Source: Arthrobacter agilis (GTDB taxonomy: Bacteria > Actinomycetota > Actinomycetes > Actinomycetales > Micrococcaceae). Taken from it: DNA of 64,000 nucleotides. The position numbers were made by a program, and so were the translations under genes. The DNA lies in NCBI RefSeq assembly GCF_002157505.1, contig NZ_NFSC01000028.1, positions 393,358 through 457,357 of the forward strand, in the 5' to 3' direction. How positions within the stretch are numbered: the stretch's first letter is position 1; every line of letters starts with the position of its first letter. The notes below the pieces were generated by a model. It made no database searches and was not told the origin of the DNA. It saw only the letters and a program-made list of their open reading frames with translations. Below, in pieces: positions 1 through 9,663 of the stretch.

Positions 1-897
1 GCGGTCCACGAGCAGGTCCTCGACGACGCCCATCATGCTGATGGACGGCATGCCGGTCGTGAAGCCGACGGCCCGGCAGCCCTCGACGACGTCGGCCTCC
101 TCGACCATCGCCTCCGTCTCGCGCTGCTCGATGTTGTAGATGCAGGCGATCCTCGTCCGCTCGTAGACCGAGGCCTTCGCGGCGAGGTAGGCCTCGTAGC
201 TGCCGTGCCAGTCCACGTGGTCCTCGGCGATGTTGAGGCAGACGCTCGCGAGCGGCGAGATGGAGTGGGCCCAGTGCAGCTGGAAGCTGGACAGTTCGAC
301 GGCGAGGAACTCGTAGCCCTGGGGGTCGCGGATGACGTCGAGGATCGGCGTGCCGACATTGCCTGCCGCGACAGCCCGTTTCCCGGCGGCGAGGAGCATG
401 GATTCCGTCAGTCCGACGGTGGTCGTCTTCCCGTTGGTCCCCGTGATGGTCAGCCATTCGGCGGTGGGCCGGTCCTCGCGGATGCGCACGCGCCACGCGA
501 GCTCGACGTCGCCCCAGATGGGCACGCCGGCGGCCGCGGCCTGTGCGAGGAGCGGCTGCGTGGGCCGCCAGCCCGGAGAGGTCACGACGAGGTCGGCCTG
601 CTCGCCGTCGACGAGCGGCAGGGAGGCGGCATGGTCCGGGCCGAGCAGGACGGCGTGCGCTCCCACGATGCGTAGGGTGTCGGCCTTCGCCTCGTTCTCC
701 TCCGTCGCACCGGCGTCCACCACGACGACGACGGCGCCGAGCTCGATCAGCGTATCGGCCGCGGAGAAGCCGGACGCTCCGATGCCGGCGACCACGACCC
801 GCAGGCCCGCCCAGCCGGCGGCATCCCAGGTGGTCAGGTCCCGGACGCGCGGCGTCTCCCAGGGAGGGGCACCGGCGGTGCCGTCCGCTTCGCTCAT
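1..897 (-). CDS. murD: UDP-N-acetylmuramoylalanine--D-glutamate ligase MurD, C-terminus cut by window edge
   Basis: Cytoplasmic Mur ligase that adds D-glutamate to UDP-MurNAc-L-Ala using ATP. The first 299 codons are present and the frame is open to base 1, so the gene continues outside the window. The N-terminal UDP-binding Rossmann-like part is followed by the ATP-binding P-loop GTNGKTT at residues 153-159. The stretch [16 protein letters not shown] is typical of the central Mur ligase domain. The ATG start overlaps the mraY stop codon as ATGA (4 bp), so translation is probably coupled. As the downstream member of the dcw operon it would be followed by ftsW, murG, murC and ftsQ outside the window, by family convention. 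Identity is firm; the missing C-terminal domain cannot be checked. Confidence 0.95.
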   Translation of the reverse strand, partial: MSEADGTAGAPPWETPRVRDLTTWDAAGWAGLRVVVAGIGASGFSAADTLIELGAVVVVVDAGATEENEAKADTLRIVGAHAVLLGPDHAASLPLVDGEQADLVVTSPGWRPTQPLLAQAAAAGVPIWGDVELAWRVRIREDRPTAEWLTITGTNGKTTTVGLTESMLLAAGKRAVAAGNVGTPILDVIRDPQGYEFLAVELSSFQLHWAHSISPLASVCLNIAEDHVDWHGSYEAYLAAKASVYERTRIACIYNIEQRETEAMVEEADVVEGCRAVGFTTGMPSISMMGVVEDLLVDR

Positions 898-1994
898 CCG
901 ACGACCCATTCCGCGTAGAAGATTCCGAGTGCGCTCGCCACGAAGAGCCCGGCGAGGATCCAGAACCGGACGACCACCGTGACCTCCTGCCAGCCCTTGA
1001 GTTCGAAGTGGTGCTGCAGGGGTGCCATCTTGAAGACGCGCTTGCCGCCCGACAGCTTGAAGTAGCCCACCTGGATGATCACGGACAGCGTGATCATCAC
1101 GAACAGTCCGGCCAGGATCACCAGGAGGAGCTCGGTGCGGGACAGGATCGCGAACCCGGCGATCGCGCCGCCGATGGCCAGCGAGCCGGTATCACCCATG
1201 AAGATCTTCGCGGGTGAGGTGTTCCACCAGAGGAAGCCGATGAGTGCTCCGCACATGGCGCCCGCGATCAGCGCGAGGTCCAGCGGGTCGCGCACTTCGT
1301 AGCAGACGCTTCCCGCGCCGGGCGAACCGCAGTTCTGGTTGCTCTGCCAGATACCGATCAGCAGGTAGGCGCCGAAGACGAGGACCGACGCGCCGGCTGC
1401 CAGCCCGTCCAGGCCGTCAGTGAGGTTCACGCCGTTGCTCGCCCCCGTGATGATCAGGTTGGACCACACGACGAAGAGGATCGCTCCGACGAGGGTTCCG
1501 GCGAACGCCAGGTCGACCGGCGTGTCACGGATGAACGAGATCGCGGTCGACGCCGGAGTGCGTCCGGCGTCGTCGGGGAACTTCAGGGCCAGGACGCCGA
1601 AGGTCACGCCGACGAAGGTCTGGCCGATGATCTTGGCCGGCGCGCTCAGGCCGAGGCTGCGCTGCTTGGAGATCTTGATGAAGTCGTCGGCGAAGCCCAC
1701 CAGTCCCATTCCTGCGGTCAGGAACAGCAGCAGCACTCCCGACGCGCTGGGACCGCCCACCGTCGAGCCCGTCGCCATCATGAGCAGGTGCGTCAGGAAG
1801 TAGGCCAGCAGCACCGATCCGACGATCACCGCCCCACCCATCGTGGGAGTGCCACGCTTGGTGTGGTGGGCCGTCGGACCGTCGTCGCGGATGAACTGGC
1901 CGTACCCCTTGGTCACGAGGAACCGGATGAAGAGGGGCGTACCGACGAGGGCGAAGAAGAGTGCCGAGGCCGAGGCTATGAGGAGTGCGATCAC
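894..1994 (-). CDS. mraY: Phospho-N-acetylmuramoyl-pentapeptide transferase MraY
   Basis: Integral membrane enzyme that transfers phospho-MurNAc-pentapeptide to undecaprenyl phosphate, giving lipid I. At 366 aa it has the usual length. About ten hydrophobic segments are visible, beginning at residues 3-25. Catalytic signatures are the acidic pair DD at 103-104 (in FADDFIK) and NLTDGLDGL at 190-198; a third family motif, the histidine-bearing PLQHHFE, lies near the C-terminus. It overlaps murF upstream by 4 bp and murD downstream by 4 bp, both as ATGA, so the three are one translationally coupled block. Confidence 0.97.
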   Translation of the reverse strand: MIALLIASASALFFALVGTPLFIRFLVTKGYGQFIRDDGPTAHHTKRGTPTMGGAVIVGSVLLAYFLTHLLMMATGSTVGGPSASGVLLLFLTAGMGLVGFADDFIKISKQRSLGLSAPAKIIGQTFVGVTFGVLALKFPDDAGRTPASTAISFIRDTPVDLAFAGTLVGAILFVVWSNLIITGASNGVNLTDGLDGLAAGASVLVFGAYLLIGIWQSNQNCGSPGAGSVCYEVRDPLDLALIAGAMCGALIGFLWWNTSPAKIFMGDTGSLAIGGAIAGFAILSRTELLLVILAGLFVMITLSVIIQVGYFKLSGGKRVFKMAPLQHHFELKGWQEVTVVVRFWILAGLFVASALGIFYAEWVVG

Positions 1995-3658
1995 GGATGC
2001 TGGGCCTTTCCGGAAGCGCCAGGTCCACTGCCGGCTTCGAAGTCTGCGTTCTTGTGGTCCGGCACGTCGGCGGACACGCCCGCCGTGCCGTCGGCCGCTA
2101 TGTCCGCTGCGACGTCGGCTGTGATGCCGTCCGTGATGCCATCCGTGACGTCGGCCGGCGCGTCGTCCGGGGTGTCCCCCGGTGGGCCGTCCGGGGCGTC
2201 ACCCTCGCTGCCGGCCGGCGCCGGCCGGGCGGGGAGTGCCCGGGCCACACGATCCCCGAGGAAGCGCAGCCCCGCGCCGTTCGAGGACTTGAGCAGGACG
2301 ATGTCACCCGGCTCCAGCTCGGCGGCGAGCAGCCGCTCGGCGGCCTCGACGTCGTCGACGTGGACCGCCTCGCTCCCCCAGGAACCCTCGAGCACGGCAC
2401 CGTTGAACAGCGCACGGGTGTTGGGCCCCACGCAGATGAGCTTCGAGATGTTGAGGCGCACCACCACGCGGCCCAGGAGGTCGTGCTCCTCGATGGAGCG
2501 GTCCCCCAGCTCGAGCATCTCGCCGAGCACGGCCCAGGTCCTGCGGTGGCCGCGGCCGAGTTCGGCGAGCGTCCGGAGCGCTGCGCGCATCGACTCGGGA
2601 TTGGCGTTGTAGGCGTCGTTGATCACGGTCACGCCGTTGGGGCGCTCGGTGCGCTCCATGCGCCAGCGGCTCGCCGCCGACTGCGCCCGGAGGCTCGACG
2701 CGATGCGCTCCGGGGCGCAGCCGAGCTCGTAGGCGACGGTCGCCGCCGCGAGCAGGTTCGCCGTGTGGTGCAGGCCGAGGAGCGGCGAGACGACGTCGTG
2801 CTCGCTGCCGTCGGGAAAGACCAGCAGGAAGGAGGGGTTGCCGTCGGCGGTCGTGGTGCTGTTGCGTGCCCGGACGACGTCAGCGTCCGCCGTGAAGTCG
2901 TCGGACGACGTGAAGAACGCGGTCCTCGCACGCGTACGCCCCTGCATCGCGAGGACGCGCTCGTCGTCCGCGTTGATCACCGCCGTGCCGGACGGTGCGA
3001 GGGCCTCGAACAGTTCGCCCTTGGCCCGGGCGATGTTCTCGACCCCGCCGAACTCGCCCGCGTGCGCCGATCCGACGCCGAGCACGACACCGATGTCGGG
3101 CTGGACGAGCGAGGCGAGGTACGCGATGTGCCCCGGCTTGGTGGCACCCATCTCGATGACGAGGTACCGCGTGTCCCACCCCGCCTCGAAGACGGTCAGG
3201 GGAACCCCGACCTCGCCGTTGTAGGAGCCGCGCGGCGCGACCGTCGGCCCCTCGGCCGACAGGATGCCCGCGAGCAGGTCCTTGGTGGTGGTCTTCCCCG
3301 CCGAGCCGGTGATGCCGACGACGGTCACTTCTCCGTTCCTGCGGAGCCGGCGGACCGTCTCGGCTGCCAGCTCGCCCATCGCGAGGACGGCGTCGGGCAC
3401 GACGACGGCGGCGAACGGCGTCCCGTCGGGCCGGGGGACCTCGCGTTCGGCCAGCGCCAGGACGGCGCCGCGTTCGAAGGCCGCTCCGAGAAAGAGGTGC
3501 CCGTCGGACTCCTCGCCGGGCTTGGCGACGAACAGGGACCCGGGCACGCACTCCCGGGAATCAGTGGCTGCGGAGGTGACGGTGATGGAGGTGGCTCCGG
3601 CTCCCACCAGGATCCCGCCCGTGAGTGCCGCGATCTCGGCTGCGCTGAATTCAATCAT
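1991..3658 (-). CDS. murF: UDP-N-acetylmuramoyl-tripeptide--D-alanyl-D-alanine ligase MurF, with repetitive C-terminal tail
   Basis: Adds D-Ala-D-Ala to the UDP-MurNAc-tripeptide in the cytoplasm. The P-loop GSAGKTTT is at residues 118-125, and [11 protein letters not shown] marks the Mur ligase centre. The protein is 555 aa, roughly 80-100 longer than common MurF proteins. The excess is a tail from about residue 478, rich in Ala, Asp, Gly and Pro, with short near-repeats such as DGITDGIT and [10 protein letters not shown]. The tail looks disordered and has no recognised domain. It overlaps mraY by 4 bp and starts 6 bp after the murE stop. The enzyme call is firm; the role of the tail is unknown. 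Confidence 0.95.
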   Translation of the reverse strand: MIEFSAAEIAALTGGILVGAGATSITVTSAATDSRECVPGSLFVAKPGEESDGHLFLGAAFERGAVLALAEREVPRPDGTPFAAVVVPDAVLAMGELAAETVRRLRRNGEVTVVGITGSAGKTTTKDLLAGILSAEGPTVAPRGSYNGEVGVPLTVFEAGWDTRYLVIEMGATKPGHIAYLASLVQPDIGVVLGVGSAHAGEFGGVENIARAKGELFEALAPSGTAVINADDERVLAMQGRTRARTAFFTSSDDFTADADVVRARNSTTTADGNPSFLLVFPDGSEHDVVSPLLGLHHTANLLAAATVAYELGCAPERIASSLRAQSAASRWRMERTERPNGVTVINDAYNANPESMRAALRTLAELGRGHRRTWAVLGEMLELGDRSIEEHDLLGRVVVRLNISKLICVGPNTRALFNGAVLEGSWGSEAVHVDDVEAAERLLAAELEPGDIVLLKSSNGAGLRFLGDRVARALPARPAPAGSEGDAPDGPPGDTPDDAPADVTDGITDGITADVAADIAADGTAGVSADVPDHKNADFEAGSGPGASGKAQHP

Positions 3659-3664
3659 GACGGT

Positions 3665-5317
3665 TCAGGACTCTATCCCGGAGGTGGAAAGCACAGAGAA
3701 TCCGTGCCTTGTCAACGCGGACCGCAATTCGACGCGGTCGTCGAGGGACAGGTTCACGCCCTTCACTTCCTGCCACACCTCGTGGCCGCGCCCGGCGATG
3801 ATGACGGTGTCCGAGGGGGTCGCGAGGGCGACGGCACGGTCGATGGCATCGGCGCGGGGGAAGACCTCCAGCACCTCGCAGTCGATCCCTTCCTCCCGCA
3901 CTGCTGCTTCCGCGCCCGCCCGGACGGCGGCGCGGATGACGGCGTCGTCCTCGTCGTGCGGGTCGTCATCCGTGACGATCAGGATGTCCGAGAGCCGCGC
4001 GCCGACGGCGCCCATGATGGGGCGCTTCGATTCATCACGCTGGCCGGTGGCTCCGAATACGGAGATGACCCGGCCGCCCGGGCGGCGTACCGAGGCGAGG
4101 GTCCGCTCGAGCGCGTCGGGGTTGTGCGCGAAGTCGACGATCGCCGCGGGGTTCTCGCCGATGAGCTGCATGCGTCCGGGCACTTCCGTGGTGAACGGAT
4201 CATGCGCATCCAGCGCACGCTGGACGTCCTCCACCGGGACGCCCGACGCGAGGACCATGACCGTCGCGAGGGCCGCATTGGAGATGTTGAACATCCCGGG
4301 CAGGCCGGTGCGGACGCGGAGGTGTTCCCCCGAGCGCCCCGCCAGGACGAACGCGTGGCCGAGGCCGCTCGGTCCGACGCCGGTCACCGTCCAGTCCGCT
4401 GCCGGCCCTCCCCCGTCCTCTCCGGGGTCGGTCCTCAGCCTCAGGACGGGCACGTCGGCCGCGTCCGCGAGCCTGCGGCCCCACACGTCGTCGACCAGCA
4501 CCACGGCCCGGCGGCAGCGCTCGCCCGTGAAGAGCGTGGCCTTGACGGCGAAGTAGTCCTCCATGGTGCCGTGCAGGTCCAGGTGGTCCTGCGTGAGGTT
4601 GGTGAAGCCGGCGACGTCGAAGCGCACGCCGTCGACGCGTCCGAACTCCAGTGCGTGCGAGGAGACCTCCATGGACGCCGCGTCGAGGCCCCGCTCCCGC
4701 ATCAGTGCGAGGAGGGAGTGCACCTGCGGCGACTCCGGGGTGGTGAGGGCGCTGGGAATGGCGTCCGCACCGGCCCGGATCTCGATGGTGCCGATGAGTC
4801 CGGTGGACCTGCCGAGCGCTTCGAGGAGTGCGTTGAGGAAATAGGTGGAGGTGGTCTTCCCGTTCGTTCCGGTGATGCCGAACAGGGCCGGAGGAGCATC
4901 TGCCCGGTCGTCCCGGCCGCCGGAGAAGATCTCGCGGGCGAGCGGTCCCACGGCGTGCCGGGGATCGGGGACGACGACGACCGGCGGCATCCTCAGGTCG
5001 TCGGCGCCTTCACGGGCCGCGTCGGCCACGATGCGCGCGCCCGACTCGTCGGTCAGGATCGCGAGTGCCCCCGCCCGGACGGCCTGCACCGCGAACTCGG
5101 CGCCGTGCCGCGTCGCGCCGGGCAGGGCCGCATAGACGTCGCCCGGGAGGACCGAGCGCGAGTCGAGGGTGATGCCGGTGACGGTGGGAAGTCCGGCCTG
5201 TGCCGACGGAGCCCCCTGCACGCCGGCGGCGGCGAGGGCAGCCGAGAGTTCGACCGGGTGCGGGGCGCGCGGCCGCATCAGGGAAGCAGTGCCCCCCTGC
5301 GAGGTGTTGAGTTGCAC
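3665..5317 (-). CDS. murE: UDP-N-acetylmuramoyl-tripeptide synthetase MurE, probably lysine-adding
   Basis: Adds the third amino acid of the peptidoglycan stem peptide. The ATP-binding GTNGKTT is at residues 150-156, and the UDP-binding N-domain has LDSRSVLPGD. In mDAP-adding enzymes the amino-acid-selecting motif is DNPR; here the equivalent is DDPH at 451-454 (TDDDPHDED). That argues against mDAP and fits L-lysine, the usual diamino acid in Arthrobacter walls (inference from lineage). The start is GTG, with CGGAGG about 10 bases upstream; an internal ATG 13 codons later (MRPRAPHP) is a possible alternative. It lies 18 bp after the ftsI stop in the dcw operon. Confidence 0.95.
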   Translation of the reverse strand: MQLNTSQGGTASLMRPRAPHPVELSAALAAAGVQGAPSAQAGLPTVTGITLDSRSVLPGDVYAALPGATRHGAEFAVQAVRAGALAILTDESGARIVADAAREGADDLRMPPVVVVPDPRHAVGPLAREIFSGGRDDRADAPPALFGITGTNGKTTSTYFLNALLEALGRSTGLIGTIEIRAGADAIPSALTTPESPQVHSLLALMRERGLDAASMEVSSHALEFGRVDGVRFDVAGFTNLTQDHLDLHGTMEDYFAVKATLFTGERCRRAVVLVDDVWGRRLADAADVPVLRLRTDPGEDGGGPAADWTVTGVGPSGLGHAFVLAGRSGEHLRVRTGLPGMFNISNAALATVMVLASGVPVEDVQRALDAHDPFTTEVPGRMQLIGENPAAIVDFAHNPDALERTLASVRRPGGRVISVFGATGQRDESKRPIMGAVGARLSDILIVTDDDPHDEDDAVIRAAVRAGAEAAVREEGIDCEVLEVFPRADAIDRAVALATPSDTVIIAGRGHEVWQEVKGVNLSLDDRVELRSALTRHGFSVLSTSGIES

Positions 5318-5335
5318 GGTGCTGTGGCCTCCGGG

Positions 5336-7126
5336 TCAGTATTCGACCGGATAGATGTCCGGCTTCGTCGTCGAGGCCGGAACGTTGTTCGAGTTGAGGA
5401 CCTGCTTCATGACCTTCTGGAAGGACAAACCTGGAATCAGGTAGTACAGGTCGCCCTGGGGACGCTGGAGCGTGATCACCACGACGTACTTGGGATCCTC
5501 GATCGGCGCGATCCCGGCATAGGACAGAGTGTAGCCGTCGTAGCCGCCGGTGGCGCCGGGGGCCTCGGCCGTGCCGGTCTTCGAACCGACCCGGTACTGC
5601 TCGAGCTCGCCGGACTTGCCGGAGCCCTCCTCGGTGACCGTCTCGAGCATCTTCCGCGTCTCGGCCGCGGTCTCCTCGGACACGACCCTCGTGCCCTCCG
5701 CCTCGGGCACCTTGTGCTCGGTGCCGTCGGGATCGATGTAGGCGTCAATCAGGCGCGGCTGGAGGCGCACGCCGTCGTTCGCGATCGTCTGATAGACCAT
5801 CGCGGTGTGGAGGGCGGTCTGCGTGAGGCCCTGCCCGAAGAGGACCGTGTACTGCTGGCGGTCGTCCCAGCTGTCCGGAGTGGTCAGCAGGCCCTGGTTC
5901 TCCTCGCCGAGCCCTGTCCCGAGCGGCTCGCCGATCCCGAACTTCTTGAGCCAGTCGTAGCGCTCCTGCTTGGTCAGCTTCTGGCCGATCTGCACCGTTC
6001 CGGTGTTCATGGACTTCGCCAGAATGCCGGCGGCCGTCCGCTTCTCCGTCCCGTGCTCCCACGCGTCCTTGAACGTCTGGTCGCCCACCGTGTAGCGGTT
6101 CTCGAGGACGAACTTGGACGTCGGCTCGATGAGTCCCTCCTCGAGGGCTGCCGCCATGGTGATGACCTTCGTCGTGGAGCCGGGCTCGAAGGAGGCGCTG
6201 ACGGAGTTCGGACTGCGCTTGTCGGCGGGTGTCGCCTCGGGATCGTTCGGGTCGAGCGTCGTCGACTCCGCCATCGCCCGGATCGCGCCGGTCTCCGTCT
6301 CGACGACGACGATGTTGCCCCATTCGGCGTTGTAGTCCTTCACCTGGGAGGCGATGGTCTGCTGCGCGAACCACTGCAGGTCCTGGTCGATCGTGAGGCG
6401 CACGCTCTCGCCGTCCACGGCCGGCACGTCCTCGTTGGTCGCGTAGGGGATGCGGATGCCGTCACCGCCGATCTCGAAGGTGCGGCTGCCGGCCTCTCCC
6501 GTGAGCTCGTCGTCGAGGGAGACCTCGAGCCCGGACCGGGGCGCCCCGTCCGCGCCGACATACCCGATGATGGACCCCGCGACCGGGCCGGCCGGATAGG
6601 TACGCACACTGGTCTTGTCGGCGTAGACGCCGGGGATGCCGACGGCCAGGGCGCGGTCCTTGACCTCGGGGGTCACCGACTTCGCCACGTAGTTGAAGCT
6701 CTTGTCGCCCATGATCGAGCCCTTGAGGGTCTCCGCGTCGATCCCGAGGACGGCCGAGAGCTCGGCGAAGCCCTGGTCGATCGGGATGTCCGTCTCGCGC
6801 TCGTCCTTATCAGGGACGCTGCGGTCGAATTCCTCGACGGCGCTCAGGCGCTGGTCCACGACGATGTCGTAGCGCTCGACACTTCGGGCGAAGTACTTGC
6901 CGTTCATGTCGACGATCGACCCGCGGATCGGCTGCACGGCCGTGCTGGTGAGCCGTTTGGACAAGCCCGCCTGCGCCATCCCGTTGAGGTCGAGCGCCTG
7001 CAGCTGGAACAGGCGCACGCCGAGGACCAGGAGGAGCACGAGGACGAAGGCCAGCCCCACGCGGAGCCGGGTCGAGCCGAGGGCCAGGCGCAGGCTGTCA
7101 GGGCTGCCGGTGCGTGCAGGGGTCAC
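5336..7126 (-). CDS. ftsI: Peptidoglycan D,D-transpeptidase FtsI (PBP3, class B penicillin-binding protein)
   Basis: Septal transpeptidase that cross-links peptidoglycan during division. It has a short cytoplasmic N-terminus, one membrane anchor at about residues 22-42, a PBP dimerisation region, then the transpeptidase domain. Active-site motifs are SxxK as STTK (serine 317), SxN as SMN (372-374) and KTG (516-518). No PASTA domain follows, as is usual for actinobacterial FtsI. At 596 aa the length is normal. The start is GTG with AAGGA 7 bases upstream. It lies between ftsL-like and murE, 54 bp after the former. Confidence 0.96.
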   Translation of the reverse strand: MTPARTGSPDSLRLALGSTRLRVGLAFVLVLLLVLGVRLFQLQALDLNGMAQAGLSKRLTSTAVQPIRGSIVDMNGKYFARSVERYDIVVDQRLSAVEEFDRSVPDKDERETDIPIDQGFAELSAVLGIDAETLKGSIMGDKSFNYVAKSVTPEVKDRALAVGIPGVYADKTSVRTYPAGPVAGSIIGYVGADGAPRSGLEVSLDDELTGEAGSRTFEIGGDGIRIPYATNEDVPAVDGESVRLTIDQDLQWFAQQTIASQVKDYNAEWGNIVVVETETGAIRAMAESTTLDPNDPEATPADKRSPNSVSASFEPGSTTKVITMAAALEEGLIEPTSKFVLENRYTVGDQTFKDAWEHGTEKRTAAGILAKSMNTGTVQIGQKLTKQERYDWLKKFGIGEPLGTGLGEENQGLLTTPDSWDDRQQYTVLFGQGLTQTALHTAMVYQTIANDGVRLQPRLIDAYIDPDGTEHKVPEAEGTRVVSEETAAETRKMLETVTEEGSGKSGELEQYRVGSKTGTAEAPGATGGYDGYTLSYAGIAPIEDPKYVVVITLQRPQGDLYYLIPGLSFQKVMKQVLNSNNVPASTTKPDIYPVEY

Positions 7127-7180
7127 GGAGGAATCCTTGTCGATCAGTACGTGCAGGGCGGAGAGCGGCGGGTGTGCCTG

Positions 7181-7885
7181 CTACCGGTCCGAGCCGAGCT
7201 GCTGGGGACCCGGGATGGTTCCCGAGGCCGAGCTGTCCGTTGTGACATCGAGGTCCGCCGCGATCTCAGGGTCCACTGCGATGTCACCGGACAGGCCGGC
7301 GTCGCCTTCGTTCTCCGCGCTTGCAGGTGCCGGCTCCTCGGGCGTTTCGACCGGAGGTGCCTCGACGGCCACCGGGGCGGGCTGCTCGGTGACGAGCTTC
7401 GGAGCGGCGATCAGTACTTCAGGCTTGGGACTTTCCGTCGCAGGTTCCGGGGTGCCCGTCACCTTCTTCGAATCCAGCTCGATGGTTCCGAAGGTCGGGG
7501 AGGAGACCATGCCGAGTTTCGTGGCCGCGGCCGCCAGGTTCTGCGGCGCTTCCTTGCCCTCGATCTCGAGGACCAGGGCCTCGTTCTGCTGGCTCAGGGC
7601 AACCTGCTGGTTCCGGAGCTGCACCAGTTCGTACTGGGTGCCCGAGACGGAGATGTTGAGCATGAGGACGGCCGCCAGCGCTGCAGCCAGCACGAGCAGG
7701 CTGAAGACCGCGAAGGGCACCCTGCGTCGGGCCGGGCGCGCAGGCACGACGGACAGCGGGGTCCGGGGTTTCGGGGACGTTCCTGCGTAGCTTCCGGCGA
7801 GCCGCTCGGGGGCGACGGCGAGAGCGCCGTTCCCCGAGAAGGCCGCAGCGCCGTGTCGCTTCTCAACGGTCAGTGCCTGGCTCAT
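7181..7885 (-). CDS. FtsL-like bitopic cell-division protein with long Pro/Ala/Glu-rich tail
   Basis: Probable FtsL-type partner of FtsI and the divisome. This is inferred mainly from its place between rsmH and ftsI and from its topology. A basic N-terminus (ARPARRR) precedes one membrane segment at about residues 57-76. A short coiled-coil-like stretch with heptad spacing ([20 protein letters not shown]) follows. After about residue 145 the protein becomes a low-complexity extracytoplasmic tail rich in Pro, Ala, Glu and Val, about 90 residues long, which classical FtsL lacks. It overlaps rsmH by 4 bp (ATGA). Sequence identity across FtsL is always poor, so the name rests on context. Confidence 0.8.
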   Translation of the reverse strand: MSQALTVEKRHGAAAFSGNGALAVAPERLAGSYAGTSPKPRTPLSVVPARPARRRVPFAVFSLLVLAAALAAVLMLNISVSGTQYELVQLRNQQVALSQQNEALVLEIEGKEAPQNLAAAATKLGMVSSPTFGTIELDSKKVTGTPEPATESPKPEVLIAAPKLVTEQPAPVAVEAPPVETPEEPAPASAENEGDAGLSGDIAVDPEIAADLDVTTDSSASGTIPGPQQLGSDR

Positions 7886-8883
7886 CTGGTGTTCCTGTCG
7901 ACGGGTCCTGCTTTGATTCGTTCAACTGCCCGCAGCTTGGCCGAAGCCGCCCTCGGGTTCTCCTCGATCTCCGCCGCCGTCGGCGCTTCGGTGCCGCGCG
8001 TCAGGGAACGGAGATAGGCCTTGTGTTCCTCGAGTTCCACCGGGAACCCGACGGGTGCGGAGGACTTCGTCCCTGCGGCGAAGGCGCTCTTGACGATGCG
8101 GTCCTCGAGGGAGTGGTAGGACATCGCGACGACGCGGCCGCCGGTGATGATCGAATCGATGGCAGCGGGGACAGCGCGCTCGAGGACGGTCAGCTCCTCG
8201 TTGACCTCGATGCGCAGGGCCTGGAAGGTCCGCTTCGCGGGATGTCCCCCGGTCCGTGCCGCAGCGGCGGGCACGACCCCGCGGATGACGTCGACCAGCT
8301 GGGAGGTGGTCCGGAGGGGTTCGATCTCCCGGGCCCGCACGATCGCCGTCGCAATCCGCCCGGCGAACTTCTCCTCGCCCCAGGTCCGGATGATACGGAG
8401 GAGGTCCTCCGCAGCGTAGGTGTTGACGACCTCGGCCGCGGTGATTCCCCTGCTCGTGTCCATGCGCATGTCGAGCGGTGCGTCGTAGGAGTAGGCGAAC
8501 CCGCGGTCCCGCTCATCGAGTTGCAGGGACGAGACGCCGAGGTCGAACAGGACGCCGTCGACTCCGTCGATGCCGAGGTCCGCCAGGACGTCGGGCAGCT
8601 CGTCGTACACGGCGTGCACCAGGTCCGTACGGTCGGAGAACGGGGCGAGCCGCTCGCCGGCGAGGTCGAGGGCCTCGGTGTCGCGGTCGATGCCGACGAG
8701 GTGGGCCTGGGGGAAACGCTCCAGCATGCTCTCGGAGTGTCCGCCCATCCCGAGGGTGGCATCGACGACAACGGCCCGGCGTCCGGCGGCTTCCGCGGAG
8801 GCGACGGCGGGAGCGATGAGGGATACACAGCGTTCGCGGAGGACGGGAATGTGGCGCTCACCCTTCGGCCGGTCACCCCCCAT
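7882..8883 (-). CDS. rsmH: 16S rRNA (cytosine(1402)-N(4))-methyltransferase RsmH (MraW)
   Basis: SAM-dependent methyltransferase that modifies C1402 in the decoding centre of 16S rRNA. The N-terminus has [10 protein letters not shown], followed by the SAM-binding motif [31 protein letters not shown] and [10 protein letters not shown] are further family signatures. An ATG at 8,883 is chosen because GGGGAG sits 9 bases upstream. A GTG two codons earlier (8,889) would be only 3 bases from it. The gene is second in the dcw operon after mraZ, with a 257-bp spacer upstream, and overlaps the ftsL-like gene by 4 bp. Confidence 0.95.
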   Translation of the reverse strand: MGGDRPKGERHIPVLRERCVSLIAPAVASAEAAGRRAVVVDATLGMGGHSESMLERFPQAHLVGIDRDTEALDLAGERLAPFSDRTDLVHAVYDELPDVLADLGIDGVDGVLFDLGVSSLQLDERDRGFAYSYDAPLDMRMDTSRGITAAEVVNTYAAEDLLRIIRTWGEEKFAGRIATAIVRAREIEPLRTTSQLVDVIRGVVPAAAARTGGHPAKRTFQALRIEVNEELTVLERAVPAAIDSIITGGRVVAMSYHSLEDRIVKSAFAAGTKSSAPVGFPVELEEHKAYLRSLTRGTEAPTAAEIEENPRAASAKLRAVERIKAGPVDRNTR

Positions 8884-9140
8884 GCGCACTCTCTCCCCTG
8901 CAGCTCGTCATACAGCTCGTCATACATCGTCTCGGTGTGTGCAGGCTGTCGGGAGGAAGCTCCGCCTTCTTAGATCAGATCCCCATCCGGCCGGAGGGTC
9001 GTCGCCTGGCTTCGGGGAAGTGAAGCCAGGAGTTCGACCACCGGCGGCTGGAGATCTCATCCAAGGGACGTTGCCCATCCGCGTCGTCGTTGCTGCGTCC
9101 GTGCCCTGCTGGTCCTGCTCGTCGTGCTGGTCGTACTGGA
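8884..9140 (-). other. mraZ-rsmH spacer with a 12-bp tandem duplication and a hairpin
   Basis: A long untranslated gap inside an otherwise tight operon. It holds a perfect 12-bp duplication (cagctcgtcata twice, 8,901-8,924) just upstream of the rsmH ribosome-binding site. It also holds a perfect 9-bp stem hairpin (cctggcttc/gaagccagg, 9,005-9,030). The hairpin has no T-run after it on the minus strand, so it is not a canonical terminator; it could be an attenuator or RNA-processing element. No gene is supported here. Confidence 0.5.
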
Positions 9141-9572
9141 TCAGATGATGCCCGGGAAGGCATCCTCATCCGTGTCGGAGAAGGCGGCCTCCTTTTCGTC
9201 GAGGTACGCTTCCCATGCCTCCGCCGCCCAGATCTCTGCGCGGCTTCCTGCACCGATGACCGCGAGGTCCCGGTCCAGTCCCGCGTAGCTCCTGAGTGCC
9301 GGCGGGATGGTGATCCTGCCCTGCTTGTCGGGAACCTCGTCGGAGGCTCCTGACAGGAAGATGCGGTTGTAGTCCCTCGCCTGGCGTGACGAGATCGGTG
9401 CCGCGCGCATCTGTTCGTGAACCCTTTCGAACTCACTCATGCTGAACACGTAGATGCACCGTTCCTGGCCCCTTGTGAGGACCAGTCCCTCGCTCAGCTC
9501 CTCCCGGAACTTCGCAGGAAGGATGAGCCTGCCCTTTTCGTCGAGGCGGGGGGTGTGAGTTCCGAGGAACAT
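9141..9572 (-). CDS. mraZ: Transcriptional regulator MraZ
   Basis: DNA-binding regulator of the dcw operon and its own promoter. At 143 aa it has the expected two SpoVT/AbrB-like halves, each with the D-x-x-G-R core: [16 protein letters not shown] near residue 10 and [15 protein letters not shown] near residue 82. MraZ works as a ring-shaped oligomer that binds several short direct repeats at once. Three such repeats lie 60-85 bp upstream (9,632-9,657), so autoregulation is likely. It is the first gene of the division and cell-wall operon. Confidence 0.96.
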   Translation of the reverse strand: MFLGTHTPRLDEKGRLILPAKFREELSEGLVLTRGQERCIYVFSMSEFERVHEQMRAAPISSRQARDYNRIFLSGASDEVPDKQGRITIPPALRSYAGLDRDLAVIGAGSRAEIWAAEAWEAYLDEKEAAFSDTDEDAFPGII

Positions 9573-9623
9573 CCCTGACCGCCTGTTCTGAGTCCGCCAA
9601 GCCCAGCCCGGTGCTGCCTTGCT

Positions 9624-9663
9624 CTTATATTCCCCACTTTACTCCACAACTCTCCACGGTCAA
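9624..9663 (-). promoter_or_regulatory. dcw operon promoter with three MraZ boxes
   Basis: On the minus strand three copies of GTGG(A/G)G occur with exact 10-bp spacing: GTGGAG (9,657-9,652), GTGGAG (9,647-9,642) and GTGGGG (9,637-9,632). This is the arrangement known for MraZ-binding repeats. TTGACC (9,663-9,658) directly precedes the first box as a candidate -35. TATAAG (9,629-9,624) follows the last box and TAAAGT lies within the array as candidate -10 elements. Bound MraZ would occlude RNA polymerase. The boxes are clear; the exact -10 is not. Confidence 0.75.

Noticed and set aside
1985..8017. A continuous 2,010-codon open frame on the plus strand
   Set aside because: It runs antisense across murF, murE, ftsI and the ftsL-like gene, all firm genes with motifs. 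Long antisense frames are expected when third positions are almost all G or C; the translation is Arg/Gly/Val-rich with no family signature.
8190..8927. A 245-codon frame starting MYDELYDEL in the rsmH leader
   Set aside because: It begins in the 12-bp duplication but then overlaps rsmH out of frame with no recognisable protein features.
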